A DNA stretch of 64,000 nucleotides from Limnomonas spitsbergensis (GCA_037349105.1 JAYJMM010000117.1:2914001-2978000), one strand, 5' to 3'; positions 31,901-44,195 are shown, counted from the first letter of the stretch. Translations and numbers: made by a program. The notes: generated by a model not told the origin, from the letters alone.

Positions 31901-34900
31901 CCAAGGCGAGCACCTTAAGGCGTGGCGGAAGCGCTGGTTTGTTCTCAAGCAAGGCTATCTGTTCAGGTGGGAGAGTGCTCCGGGGGGGAGGAGGAGGGGG
32001 GGGGTATGTGGGTTAGCGTCCCAGGGGGGAAGGGAACATGAATAGCAGTGTCACACAAGCTACCAAAAATCAGGGCCTGCTGCCCTACGCACTCCCCTAC
32101 GAAGGCCGTGACTTGCAGCTGAATTGTAGCTGACACACCCTCAAAGAAGCAGTGCATTCCATACCTTGCAGGTTCATGAATAGCAGCGTCACGGAAGCCA
32201 CCAAGCCCAGGGGTGTGGTGGACCTTTCAAAGGTAGGCCAAGTGTGGGAAGGTGTGTGGGTGGTGTGGACAACAGCAAGGTGTGGGATGAGGAGCAGGGA
32301 TGTGAATGCCTGCAAGATCAGCTGCTGGCTGTCATACAGGGCATGAGTTGATGACCAGTCTCAAGTACAGTCTCAGTATTCCGGCCGACACCTCAATCAA
32401 ATGCGTTAAGAGAAGAAGAAACTGCGTGAATGCAATATTTTAAAGAGTGGGAGGTGTGATGCGCCCATGTCGCTAGTCCATGCAGCAGCTGCAGTGTTGC
32501 CCTCCTTTTTTAGCATCTACAAAATTGTTAACTAACTAAATGTAAAATGTTGAAGTAAAAATGTGTTTTTAATAATAATAAAAAGTTTGGATGTGGTATA
32601 GAACCATCCTCCTTTCAAAAACCCAAACCGTTTTACCTGCATGGCTTTCTGTCTCCCCTCTCCTTCCTCCTGGTTGTTAACCTTGAGCTGAGGGTTCAAC
32701 CCTTGCACGCTTGCTGCCGTGTCCCCCTCGGCTTCCTTGTGGTCGTTACTTCAGGTGCAAGATTCTGGAGTGGAAATGTATTCGTAGTCTCCCACTCCAC
32801 CCTTGTGGTTGTAGCTTCAGGTGCAAGATGTTCAGCCTGGCAGCATTTTGTCTCCCCACTCACCCCTGGATGCCGTTGCTTTTCAGGTTCAAGACGTGAA
32901 GCCCGGCAGCTCCATCACTGGCAAGCCCAACAGCATCCAGCTCAAAACGTCAGCGGGCGTCAGCGTCTGCTACATTACCGAGACAGAGACAGAGCTTGTG
33001 GAGTGGATGTCTGCGATTGAAGGCGCAGTGCAGCGCATCTGTCGGCATGCAGCGGGTGAGGACTGGGGGCATCTGGCATAAGTTGGGGGGGGGGCTCATG
33101 ATATTCAACTCCATGCACCCCATGCATCCCATGCACCACATGCATGTGTGATAGGGGGATGTGTGAGGATGTGTAGCTTATAGGGAAAGTGGGGGACATA
33201 CATGTACAGGAGGCAGGGACATACAACTTGGAGGGAGGGTGGGGGTCGTACAATTGTTAGGTGCGATCATACTGCTGATGGGGCACACAACTGCAAGTGG
33301 GGGACTATCAGCTAGGAGGGGGGGAAGGGGGTATGCAGCTTGGGCAGGCGTGGCTGGGAGATGTCTGAAAGGTGGTTTGATATGTGATTTGCAGGCCTGG
33401 GGGATGATGATGCGCCTCCGGCTGCAGCTGCGCCTAAGCAGCAGGCGGGTGCGTCGCGCGGGAACGGGAGCTCGGGCAAACCGGCGGCCGCCGGAGGCGG
33501 GGGCGGGAACGCGAGCGAGTGGATGAAGCAGCTGGAGCGCACCATGGAGAACTTTGACATCCAGGACAAGGGAGGCAAGGGTGCAGGCGGAGGAGGGGGT
33601 GGTGGGGGAGGAGGCAGCTGGGGGGGCAGAGCCAACGAGTATGACAGCGGCGGCGGCAGCGGCTATGGCGGATACGGCAACGGTGGTGGCGGAGGTGGCG
33701 GCAGCGGCGGCTCCTCGCGTACAGGAGGTGCGTGGAAGCCACCCTGAGCTGACCCTGACTTGTCTGGTTACAGTGCTTGGCTATAGGGAGCCTTGGGGCA
33801 GCAAAGGAGAGCTCTGGGCAATGAACTTGGAGAGCTCTGTGAGCTCAACCTTGTTGCAAGGTTTGCACCGCCATGCGCCCCTCGGTGCAACCTGGTTTGG
33901 TTCAGTCTGTCCGTGTCTGGTGAATTCTGATTGTTTTCCTTTGACAGTGTGACCTCTGTTTCGACTGGGAGCTCTGGACCCTGATCCCCTGACCCTGAAT
34001 TCTGGATCCCTGGACCTGGACCCTGACCCTGAATTATTCATCCCTGATACCTGATCCATGACCCCTGATCCCTGGACCTGGACCCTGGACCCTGACCAAC
34101 CCTGACCAACCCTGACCCCTGCAGGTGGCAGTGGGCCGACCATGGTGAGTGTGGTGGGGTATGAAAGCTATGGTGGCAGCGGTGGGGGTGCTTCTTCCAG
34201 GACCGGGGCAGGTGGGGGAGGAGGCTCTTCGAACTATGGTGGCGGCAGCGGCAGTGGTGGCAGTGGAGGTGCAGGCTACGGAGGCAGCAGCAGTCTCAGC
34301 TACGGACAGATTTCGGGTGAGATTATGGGGTGGGTGCTGTGGTGGGTGCGGCACGCCTTACATGTTACCAATGGCGATCGTAGACCGGCGCAGACCTCCC
34401 ATGTGCAAGGAGGCGATCTCATGTCGTGTACTATGCCTTGAAATCTAATGTCGTGTACTATGCCGTTGATCAGCCCTTTGGCAATTTAGGCTGAGACCCG
34501 AGGCCTGCTGAACTCGACATAAGCCAGGGGAGCGTGTGTCCAAAAATCTACAGCTTTTCGATGGTCTAAGGACAAGGATTTGGATGGGATCAATTTTAGG
34601 GTAAACTTTGTGTAGCATCCCTCAGCCTTTTGAGGGTCCTCTCCTAACCTGAGGCCGATCGGGCGCCATTTCTGAAGCCTCGCACCCTCTGGGGGCCTCC
34701 CCTGCAGGCGCCAGTGCGGTCCCTATGACGGACACCATGCTCAACTATGGTGGCGGTGGTAACGGCAATGGCAATGGCGTCAGTGTCGCATCTGTGGTCA
34801 ACGACCCTTACCTCTCCCGATCAGCCGTACCGATCGCATCGACCAACGGCGGTGGCTACGGATCTGGATCCGGCGGTTATGCTCCTGGCGGCTACGGAGC

Positions 34901-35869
34901 CAGCAGCTACTCCACTGCGCCTCAGCAGCAGCAGCAGCATCAACAACAGAGTTCCTACTACGGGCAGCAGCAGCAGCAGCAGCCTCAGCAGGGTTATGGC
35001 AACCAGGCCGGAGGCTATGAGCAGCAGCAGCAGCAGCCTGCTATCTCCTTGATGGATCAGGTGCCCCAGCAGCAGCCGGCATACCCCAACTACCATGTGA
35101 CGCAGCCTGCGCAGGTCAGTGCACGCATGTGTGCATGCTTGTGAGCAGGTTCTTGTGCATGAGGTGGGTGCATGCAAGTGTGTATGCATGTGAGCAGGTG
35201 CTTGTGCATGGGGTGGGTGCATGCAAGTGTGTATGCATGTGAGCAGGTGCTTGTGCATGGGGTGGGTGCATGCAAGTGTGTATGCATGTGAGCAGGTGCT
35301 TGTGCATGGGGTGGGTGCATGCAAGTGTGTATGCATGTGAGCAGGTGCTTGTGCATGGGGACGGTGCATGCAAGTGTGTATGCATGTGAGCAGGTGCTTG
35401 TGCATGGGGTGGGTGCATGCAAGTGTGTATGCATGTGAGCAGGTGCTTGTGCATGGGGACGGTGCATGCAAGTGCGTATGCATGTGAGCAGGTGCTTGTG
35501 TATGGGGTGGGTGCATGCTAGTGTGTATGCATGTGAGCAGGTGCTTGTGCATGGGGTGGGTGCATGCAAGTGTGTATGCTTTGAGACAGGTCGTCCTTCT
35601 GAGGAGGCCGGTGCGTGCAACTGTGTCCATGATTGGGGCTTCACATGTGTGTGAATGTGAGATGGCAGCTGGCGTATGGCACCCCACAAGCTTTACCGCA
35701 TGTTCCCTCTGTGTGGGAGATGTGTTGCTTACACACTTTGTCCGGAATCACGCAGGTGTCCGCCCCGGCATGGCAGGTGCACTATACTGGGGAAGGCAGG
35801 CCCTATTACCACGATCCAGCCACGGGCAGTACTCAGTGGGAGGCACCAGCGGGTTTTGGAGGGGCTTGA
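28972..35869 (+). CDS. PTB/PH-like + PH domain + Gly/Gln-rich linker + WW domain protein
   Basis: Exons 28972-29056, 29176-29251, 29391-29469, 30167-30222, 30925-31030, 31839-31966, 32172-32232, 32887-33055, 33395-33727, 34125-34316, 34708-35114, 35756-35869 join in phase to 601 aa. Residues 9-99 (FRLNLVGHDGCNDRVVV to LDTLTCSCMQ) look like a PTB/PH-type fold by pattern only. Residues about 147-245 are a PH domain (GWLQSQGE, WRKRWFVLKQG, and the final helix Trp in LVEWMSAIEGAV). The basic WRKRW strand suggests phosphoinositide binding. Then come a Gly-rich region (about 300-430), short poly-Gln runs (about 490-545), and a WW domain at the extreme C-terminus (W570, YYHD, W592, P595) that should bind Pro-rich ligands. 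The protein is probably a cytoplasmic membrane-recruited adaptor. The start is the first ATG in the open frame; an upstream exon cannot be excluded. I do not recognise a named orthologue. Confidence 0.9.
30644..30714. repeat. Perfect 31-bp fold-back palindrome, 9-nt loop
   Basis: Arm 30644-30674 is the exact reverse complement of 30684-30714, with loop TAGATTCTC, in intron 4 of the PH-WW gene. Arms contain a Pu/Py-strand-biased tract (CTTCCTCTTCCAC). Confidence 0.97.
35125..35575 (+). repeat. 49-bp minisatellite from the exon 11 donor region
   Basis: Nine units (GTGCATGCAAGTGTGTATGC... GCTTGTGCATGGGGTGG) start immediately after the exon 11 donor (35115) of the PH-WW gene. The first, most diverged unit begins with the donor-proximal bases themselves. 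Confidence 0.92.
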
Positions 35870-37383
35870 TGAAGAGGCTTGTGCCCGGGGTGCCGGGGGG
35901 AGGGGGGGGGGAGGTTTTGCCTCCTTGGGAGCAGGCTTGGGAGGTTCTGGATTGGAAAGTGCCGCAGACGGACGGGAGGGCAGATTTGTTTCAGACTCTT
36001 GCTGCTGGGCTTTGATTGACACCCTGGCTGATGATGATGGATCTTATATCTCCAGAGATCTCCTTTTTGGAGATCTGAGGGGACCACAGAGAGAATCCGA
36101 CAGATCATATGAAGTGTGACGCTGGGGCCCATGTGGACTGTGTGTTGGAATTGTGTTCCGGCGTAGCGCACCCAGACAAGGCTGCGATGGTGCAAGCCAG
36201 GGTGGCTGTGGATGAGGGGTTTCTGCTTGCTTTGCCCTGGGCTGTTATAACTCCGTATCAGAGTTCCGTTTCTGTTGCACAGCTGGCTTGACATTGCCAT
36301 CGGAGTTAATGGACGGTCTGGTGCCATGGTTTGGAGGCATGAGGCATTGAGGCCCAATCACCCTGGCGGTAAACCTCGTTTGACTTGAGCAGTGTAGGAC
36401 TGAAGGGCAGTGTAAGGTTTTCCTCCCAAAACGTTATGTCTATACTAACTTATGATGTAAGGGCACCGTAAGCAAGTGTTGGCTTGGCAGGTTATGGAAT
36501 TCGTGCAGTTGAGGGATATTTCCCTCCCCCTTTGTGTGTTCTTGCCTTTCTCTCTTACTACCTTTGGTTTCCTTTTGCCAACTTCACTGTTGGGCGCCCA
36601 CGTGGCTGAGCCTTTCCAGCAGGGCCCAGAGGTGTAACGTCATTGACATGTCGTGTGGCTGCTCACCGCTGGCTTGAAATCGCTTTCACTTGCGTACCAT
36701 GGCATTTTCAGACGAAAGAGAGCTTGTGCATGCTTACCCCTCTGCTTGTCACAAGACGCGTGACTGATAGCCGAGTAGCTGACAATCATCTCTTTGACAC
36801 AGATTCCAAGTATGGCGCTATCCAGGTACTGTGCAAATTATGTTGCGCATGCATCATGAGTTCTTATCGTTCTCCTACAATCAACAGGGTTGGTCAGCAT
36901 GGGAGCAAGAGCGCCACCTTTCCCATGTCCAGGATTTTGGTTCGTTGCAAGTCATCAGAGGTTAGGCCACCAGCTGCCGTGCCTCGAATTTTTGTGGATA
37001 TTTTGAGGGTTCTCTAACATGCCAGTCCAACACTCCAATCATGGTATTGGGGCCTTGGGCCAATGCTGAACTGCATGGCGAAGTGGCGAACCAGTAGCCT
37101 TTGCAAGCAGGCTACATATACCGGTACCAGTGCAGCACATAGTGATACTGGCCATCCAGCACTCTGAACCGTTTAGCCAAATGTGGCAGTCTCTTTTGAT
37201 GGCGAACCTCAGAGATTGCTGCCATAGCCAATAGCCAAAAGCATGCTCAGTTGGTGAGGCAATTGGCAGGGAACCACTAATCGTCTCATATTATGTTGCC
37301 TCAATGACACTGATTATCACCACCGGGTTATAGTGTGGACTGTATAAACTCTTTCTTGTACCCACGGGCCAAAACCTAAGGAG
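35870..37383 (+). other. 3' flank of PH-WW gene; no gene seen
   Basis: Probable 3' UTR followed by non-coding DNA. It contains a short stem-loop (AGATCTCC/GGAGATCT, 36056-36076), TGTAAG motifs (36410, 36456) that could serve as alga-type poly(A) signals, and a LINE 3' tail at 36591-36650. The remaining frames are short and show no recognisable protein. Confidence 0.5.
36591..36650 (+). mobile_element. LINE 3' tail copy (5'-truncated)
   Basis: TGGGCGCCCACGTGGCTGAG...CAGCAGGGCCCAGAGGTG and TAACGTCATTGACATG match the tail at 52632-52690, and it is preceded by the same kind of pyrimidine-rich stretch. Homology stops after GACATG. Confidence 0.75.
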
Positions 37384-37399
37384 ATGAAGTCAAGGGCGT

Positions 37400-38345
37400 T
37401 TTTCACACGTGCTCGGATGGGGTGGAGCCGGGGAAGTGACGCCGGGCCCGGCGCCGGGGAAAATGGGCCGAAGGCCCATTTTCGCCGGGTATTCTGCGAA
37501 CCCCTTTCCGGCGTCAGCCGGGGGAAATGGGGGTTTAGCTTACTATACCCCCGGCGTCAGCCGGGGGGATTTCATCGCTGACCAGACCCTCCCAGGCAAA
37601 ATCCTTTCTTGAAATGACGGACACCAACTCAGATTGCGACGTCGAGATGATCGATCGCACAGAAACTGCTAGAGAACCCCCTCTCGCGAAGAAGGCAAAA
37701 GGCAATACCGGTATTATATATGTCTGGGCTCACGCGGATCGCAGTGCCGCCTCAGCCAGCAACGACAGAGATCCCTGCGAAAGCCTCTGAGTTGTTGGTG
37801 GGCCTTGAGTTGCGCTTTGGCAATCTGGAAGTATTGGACGCTTTCGCGGCATTTGACCCGCTTTACTATCTGGGCATGGGTGATGACGTCTTGGTCTCGC
37901 ACTTCCACTCTGAGTTTGCCACATTGAAGTCCCACTTCTGTGGCACAACCTTTTTCGAGAGTGTCGCCATGGAGGCAAAGCTCGATGCTGAGTTTCAGTT
38001 GCTGAAGGGCTGGATTGCAGAGTCCGTCAATCGCTTTGCCAAGATCCCTATGCGCGCGTGTTTGTCCCAGATTATCAGAGCCCACGAGTCTGAAATCCCC
38101 GGTGTGGTGCAGCTCATTTATGTGGCCTTCACTATTACGTGCCAAACCGCTGTGGTCGAGCGAGGCTTTAGTTTGCACTGGGTCTTTAAAAAATTCCGAC
38201 CTCACCGCCGGGCATTTTCAGACCCCCCGCCCGGCGTACGCCGGTCAAAAAAAAGACCCTGCTCGGCAAAAACCGGCCACTTGGTATACCCCGGGAACTT
38301 CTCCACCGTGGAGGTAGCTGCATGAGTTTTTGAACGGTCATTTGT
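37400..38345 (+). mobile_element. hAT transposon, internally deleted
   Basis: A compact element with a transposase C-terminus and GC-rich palindromic motifs on both sides: CCGGCGTCAGCCGG at 37508-37521 and 37551-37564, and CCGGCGTACGCCGG at 38231-38244. A perfect hairpin with 10-bp arms and GAA loop is at 37460-37482. Exact termini and target-site duplication were not resolved. Confidence 0.65.
37614..38325 (+). pseudogene. hAT-family transposase remnant
   Basis: An N-terminal ATG frame (37614, acidic start then PPLAKKAKGN, a nuclear-signal-like stretch) runs out near 37800 in another frame. A second frame, 37720-38325 (201 codons), contains LLVGLELRFGNLEVLDAF and the hAT C-terminal dimerisation signature with ERGFS (the CERxFS-type motif). 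The BED zinc finger and most of the catalytic core are missing, so this is a deletion derivative that cannot mobilise itself. Confidence 0.7.
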
Positions 38346-40242
38346 CAGGTTAAGGGGGAGATTTGCAGGAGATTTGGCTAATAGTCCTTGATGGGAAGAC
38401 TATCCTCTTGATTAGCACAGCACAATTCCTATCTCGGGTCTCCATATGTCTGTATCATTGTTTTACACATCTCAATGATTTATTCAACACAGTTCACACT
38501 TTGTAAACACTCAACTCACTTAAGTTACGCAGCACACCATTCACCCAGTGCCTCACCTAGTTCACACTTTTAAAAACACTTTAACACACTGAAGTGTCGC
38601 TCACTCATCACACATTTCTTACACTGACTTAAACAATTTCACCCCTGATTTCACTTAGATCTTCTTGTTCCTTCTTAATTTTCCTACGAGGCGTTCAACC
38701 GAACTCTTTTGCACCCACGTCATGTTTTATGGTTGGGGCTAATCTTCTGCACTATGGGGTTCATTCCCACGCTACTGCTCGGTGGTTGTGTGTTGGTTGC
38801 TTGCCCAGGGGGTTAAATGGTTTTCGCTCGCTGTCCTAGCGTATTTAGTGTTTGTACCGGTTTACGGGCACAAGTCCCATGCATCAAATGTGATGCCCTG
38901 TGGGACCGATACCCCGATCCGATCTTTTGGCTTTGGACATGCAATGTATGTCATGCATACGCTCTTCTTTCCCAACAATTTTCTCTTCCAACTGGGCACC
39001 GTCAGGGTCCCAGCTGGCAGGTGCAGATGCCTCGCAAGTCGAAGCTCTCGCTTGCGTGGCATAGCTACAGGTATCACATGCACACTAGGACATCCCGCAC
39101 ATGATACAGTCAAACCAGTGGCCCCCACTCTCCCATATTCTGTAGGCAAGGAAGAAATTCATGCCCACCCAAGATCTTGTCTGCAAAATATTGCGCATTA
39201 TAATCTATCACCCTCCATGCCTGCTGCCTTTGCATGCCTGGCCGCCCTGCCTACCGCCCATCCCATCACAGGCCAGCAGCCCTGGCCTGACTATTTCGTA
39301 ACATCCGTATGGCATAAATTATAAGCTGGCCCAGCATCAGCATCACGGGAGCCCCCAGGCCAGGCATCACCTGGTGGAGGTCCTCTTGGGACTGCATGGT
39401 CATAGACGTGCAGATAGGGAACATGGAGCAGCATGGGCGCATAGAGCGGTGCTTAGGTGCACTGTTTAACGTGGCCAAGTCCGTTTATAGTATGGGACCA
39501 ACATCGATGTTTAATCCCATTGCAATGGATGATCATGCATGGCCTGCTCGCGGCTCATATATCTCATCCCCCGGATCATCTTGTTGCGAAATTTGCAAGT
39601 TGCATGATACCGGTATGTGTACAAAGCTTTTACAGGGCAATCAACTTCTAAACAAACAGTGTCAAGCCTAATGGAGCTTTAGATTTGAGAAAAGCTCTAA
39701 GATAAGTTGCCAGCAGGGGGTGCTAGGATTCATCAATCAGGTACGGCAGAGCGGTTCACGTACAAAAGTGTGAATGCGTATGGTGTTGGGGTCGGATCTG
39801 CATCCGCATCCAGTCGCCCCTTCAGATTTACCTTGTTTTCGGCAAAAGCCATTAACGAGACATTCTACGTGCATGGTACCCGCACACACTTTATGGGACC
39901 GCTACTTGCCCCTCTCGTTCGTTTGATTTCATAGTTGGGCATAGATCTACCCGAGCTGCCCACATTCATTCACAAGCCTAGCTTTCGATCCATTATGCCT
40001 CTCACGCATTTAATGAAGTGCTGTTCCCATACGTCAGATTTCTCGCAAACGACTGTGTAGGATCTTCCGTTAGAACATGCAGGAAAATAAGAAATAATTG
40101 CTGCCTCTGGCAGCCAGATTAATAGATCACTGACTAGAGATCGCTGGCCTTCATGATGCCTCTTCAGCATGCTGCCCCCAGCTGGACAGAGAAACACATG
40201 GGCATGTTTTACACCAAACTTAGTTTCTTGCCAATTGTCCGG
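38346..40242. other. Intergenic, no supported gene
   Basis: AT-richer DNA with CACACT/AACACT-rich stretches (38460-38640). An open frame of 180 codons at 38782-39324 starts with a hydrophobic segment (WFSLAVLAYLVFVPV) but has no recognisable domain and no splice context. GGTTTTCGCTCGCTGTCCTAGC near 38820 resembles CTTTCGCTCGCTGTCATAAC at 51051 next to the LINE fragments, so part of this may be retroelement debris. Confidence 0.4.
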
Positions 40243-42690
40243 ATGTCATTTCTCATCTTAGTATGGTGAGATCCTGTGCAATCTGGGTGTTTCTCTTGGT
40301 CACAGCATGCGTGTATGGCATTTGGAGCTGCCAGGGCTGTTCGGTAACAATTTCAAATTTCTGATAATTCGGCATACAGGTATGTGCTGGGCATCTCACT
40401 GACCTTCTACAACAAGATGCTGCTGGGTAAAGACTCGCGCGTCTTCAACCATGAGCCTTTCCCTGGTGAGCAACGGCCTTTGTCTCTTCCTCTAGGGCGT
40501 CTGGGCTCTCGATGGTGACACCATGGACATTGTTTCGTCGCTTGCAGCACCTCTTTTCTTGGCCGGGACGCAGTTTGCGTTGCAGCACATGCTTGCCAGA
40601 TTCGTCTTCTTCACTGGTCTCATCAAGCGGACTTCAGAACCGCGCAGCTGGTTGGATTGGCTGAAGAAAGGTAAGAGACGCCGCGCTGCCGAGCAAATGC
40701 GCAATATCATCTCCTGTTCACTTGGGCCCTGGTCAGTTTTGTAGCTGAAGAGTAGCTGACGCATCCTAAAGTAGCCCGTGTATCCAATGCGTGCCGCAGT
40801 GGTCCCCAATGGAGTGTGCACCGGCCTGGACATCGCCTTCTCCATGATGTCGCTGGTGTTTATCTCGCTCTCCTTCTACACCATGTGCAAGGCCTCTGTT
40901 CCGCTGTTCCTGCTGGCCTTTGCTTTCATGTGGGGCGTTGAAAAGTAAGAGGCAGGCTCGCAATCAATCAATGGGCGTGGATAATCAAATGAGCCGGAAA
41001 GTTTTGCCTTGGCCACTGCAAATAGTCAACATACAGCATTTGATGGTCCAGCAGCGTAAAGTCAACCGTAACTCCCAGCTCCCAGCCGCTTACCTTTGCC
41101 CGTTTTTTTCTGCTGCTGTCCATGCCAGGCCCAGCTGGCGGCTTGGCCTTGTCGTGCTAATCATCAGCAGTGGCCTAGTGATGCTCGTCCGAGGCGAAGC
41201 ACAGTTTGATGTTGTGGGATTTACCTTGGTCATGGTGGCGGCATGTCTGGCGGGGCTGAGGTTCACACTCACACAAGTCTTCCTGCAAGGGCATCACGGC
41301 ACTGGTGGGTTCTAGATTGTAAAGGATGAGGACCAGTGTTTTTGTTTCCTGGCTTCGCCACAGTTCAGCTACACTACTGCTACATTATAGCTGCCTCCTG
41401 GTCTCTCGCCATTTGCCCCAATCGCAGTCAGGCTTGCTGCTTGGGCCTATGTTGGTAAGCCAGCCAAGGATGGACCCCACTTGTATCTTTGGCGGGCTGC
41501 TCTGCTGAGGTGGACTTCGTAGTCCATACCCAATAACACACAAATTATGAGGTTGTGCATCCAAGTGCCTAGCGGGTACATGAGCAAGCCTTCTTGTCAT
41601 CAGTCACAAGTGCGATGAGTAGTTCAGTGCAGTGTGTGGTGGCACGGACAGTCGGACATGTCTAGCATTGCTGTCCATCACCTAAAATTGTTGGTACTTC
41701 ATGGCATACAAGTTTTCCGTTGTTTGCCAAGACATTACGTGCCTGCCTGCCTGCCTGAATGCTCCACCCTGCCATGCAGCTGCCCAGGGTGGGCCGTTGG
41801 AGATCCTCGAGGCTCTGACGTTGGTCATGTCGGGCATTGTGCTGCTGATGAGCCTCGTTTGGGAGCGGCTGTGGGTGACGCTGCCCAAGTCCGTTTTCTT
41901 TGAGTCCTTTGCCCAAGCTACTGCAACCTGGGGGCTTCTTCTTGCGGGAGCCGTCATTGCCTTTCTGCTAGTATGGACCGAGTACAGATTGATTAAGGAG
42001 ACGTCGGCACTGACGTTCATGATAGCCAGCACGTGCAAGGAAATCTTCACAGGTGAGTCCTCTCTTGATTACTTGTGTGAAAGACGCTTGGTTTCCTAAC
42101 TTGGTACCTTCCATGCTCTGTTTTGCAGTTCTCTTGGCCGTTACGTTCATGGGCGATACATTCACAGCAATCAACGGGGTCGGTCTCGCGATTGTCATCG
42201 TTGGGGTGGTGCTATTCAATCTGTACAAGCTGCAAAAGCTAAAGAAGGTGCGACAAAAGATGGGCCTTAAATTTGCAGCCGCTGCCCATGTGTACGTTGT
42301 TTGGGGCTTCTGTACAGTGCTTGTATAGCCTGATAATTTGATCTCTAAATTATGATATGGCATGTTAATCTATGACCTCTCCATCCATGACTCCATTATT
42401 ACTCCATCCATGACTCCATCACACATCAGTGATTTATGACATGATCCATACATGAATCCATGACCCAGGGCGAAATTGTGCTGGAAGTCACTACGGGCGA
42501 TGGCAAACATGAGGTTGATCGCGATGACGGCGAACAGGAGATGCAGCCTCTCATGAAAGTGGATGTATCTTCAGCCGGGACTGGGGAGGGGAGCCCAGAT
42601 AATCTGGGAGTTGGGAGTGGGAGGAGACCACCTATCTTTGGCAGTCTGAGCCCATCTACGAGATTAGGGCCTACTCATAATCGACAGTGA
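40243..42690 (+). CDS. SLC35C2-like nucleotide-sugar/drug-metabolite-type transporter
   Basis: Exons 40243-40265, 40380-40465, 40548-40670, 40800-40944, 41129-41304, 41780-42052, 42129-42247, 42469-42690 join in phase to 388 aa; the SLC35C2 family is about 365. Multi-pass membrane protein (about 10 helices expected) of the DMT superfamily, probably Golgi. Diagnostic stretches are ISLTFYNKMLLG near the N-terminus, VVPNGVCTGLDIAFS, LSFYTMCKASVPLFLLAFAFM, RGEAQFDVVGFTLVM and LRFTLTQVFLQ, then TSALTFMIASTCKEI and VGVVLFNLYKLQKLKK. The tiny first exon (MSFLILVW) was chosen because its ATG, donor and phase complete the W before YVLGIS. The C-terminal tail (last exon) is acidic, soluble and unconserved. 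Substrate is not predictable from sequence; GDP-fucose-related roles are known for some relatives. Confidence 0.9.
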
Positions 42691-44195
42691 TGGAAAGAAT
42701 GCCGAGCAGCACGGCCACCACCGTTCATTTTAGTGCACACCAGGTCACTTATGGCAGGCTGCTGGGCTGCCACTGCTGGGCGGATGGGGCCTAACGAGGA
42801 TCTGACTCGAGGCCTTAAGCTGTGAAGGAACTCTTGTACTCTTGCCTTATGCCTGCTGGTGCACATACGGTAAGATTGTGAATAAATATATTTAATATGA
42901 AAAGCATTCGACTCACAGCCATGTTGCATCCTGGTGCACACAGTGAGGATGCCCTGGTCCGCATGATATTACCGGTGATCTACCATTCAAAAATGTCTGA
43001 CTGCAGTCCTAACGTTTTATACGCCCCACTGTAGAGTACCGGTACCCTGGTTCACGTATTTGACTGCTGTATTTTCCATCTAACCATACTGGTAAGCTGC
43101 CTCATCCTTGGAAGCGATCATTGTGATCTTCCCAAATTGGGATGAGCTGGCCAATATCAGACATCCCCATATTCCCATGACAGACCACATGATGTGCTTC
43201 CGTCCGACACTCATGATACTGATACTAAGCTCCACGCCTCTACCTCGGCCTCCACTGCTTATTTAAGCGCCATTCTGCATCCTGCTGCTGTGGGCCTCAG
43301 GCAATCCTCCGGGCTTAAATTGGTCCAGGTTTGGTCCCACCCTGTTGATGATGGCGGCCTGCCTGGCAGTTTTCCCCAGACTTACAAAAAAAAGGAGGAG
43401 GAAACAAATACCCCCAAGACCGTTAACGACATAAGGCATATATTTATTTGGTCCCGTGATGTACATCCTACAGGGGTCATTGAGGGGTCATGCGTTGTAT
43501 TGCACTGCTCTGATGCCCCGGGCTCTGTGAAGTTATGAAGTGCATCAATGCCTCTGTTTTCTGTTCATCAGTGTCCGTCTGATGCATTGAGGTGCGCTGC
43601 TCTGATGCCTCTTGATTGCTCTGGAATCAAGACTCTATTCAATGGAAGTTCTGACCATGTTTGTCTTTCTAGGGACTCGCTAGAAGCTCGGAGCTTCTTT
43701 GGGTCTTGCAGTTATGCCTTAAGCTCCGAACGAATTTTTTCTGTCTCTGCCCATACCCAAACTGGAGGAGGGAGACATATGGTCGTGCCGATCTGAAACC
43801 TCCGGCATTGAAGCCAATGCCATTGCAAACGTCCCATGCGGTGGTCCGAAGTATGTTCTGGATCCATGTGTACAACAGCCGGTACGACAGCCCCGTCCCG
43901 ACATCTCGTCCCGACAGGGCCGTCACTCAATCCAGGCAAGCCAGGGATCCAAACAGACGTGCAAGCAAAATCCCTCATCCCGCTCCTCTGATCCCTCTCC
44001 ACTAGTTCCTATTTTCTGTGTCGCTTCGCTGGAGGGACTGCATACTGTCCGCAGGTTTAGCCCAGAGCCAGCTATCATATAAGCGCCTGAGATCCACTGT
44101 CGGGAGACGGGAGTCAAACCCGATTTCACCATCCAACCTTCCGGTATCTCCCCCAGCCATCGCCGGAATTAAATACGTTGTTTTCTCAACTTGAG
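42691..44195. other. Intergenic, no supported gene
   Basis: AATAAATATATTTAATATG (42880) may lie at the 3' end of the transporter transcript. Frames of 60-115 codons occur but none has a recognisable domain. A GGTTTGACTCC-type stretch near 44108 (minus strand) suggests a tRNA T-arm but no cloverleaf could be formed. Confidence 0.4.

Noticed and set aside
34821..35689. Minus-strand Cys/Thr/His repeat frames of 112-288 codons
   Set aside because: Antisense of the 49-bp minisatellite and of exon 11 of the PH-WW gene.
38782..39324. 180-codon plus frame with a hydrophobic start
   Set aside because: No domain, no homology I recognise, no splice context; kept only as an intergenic note.
43194..43538. 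114-codon plus frame between the transporter and the membrane gene
   Set aside because: Low-complexity composition, no motif, and an overlapping antisense frame of equal quality.
44060..44150. tRNA-like T-arm (minus strand)
   Set aside because: GGGTTTGACTCCC resembles a T-loop but no acceptor, D or anticodon stem could be paired.
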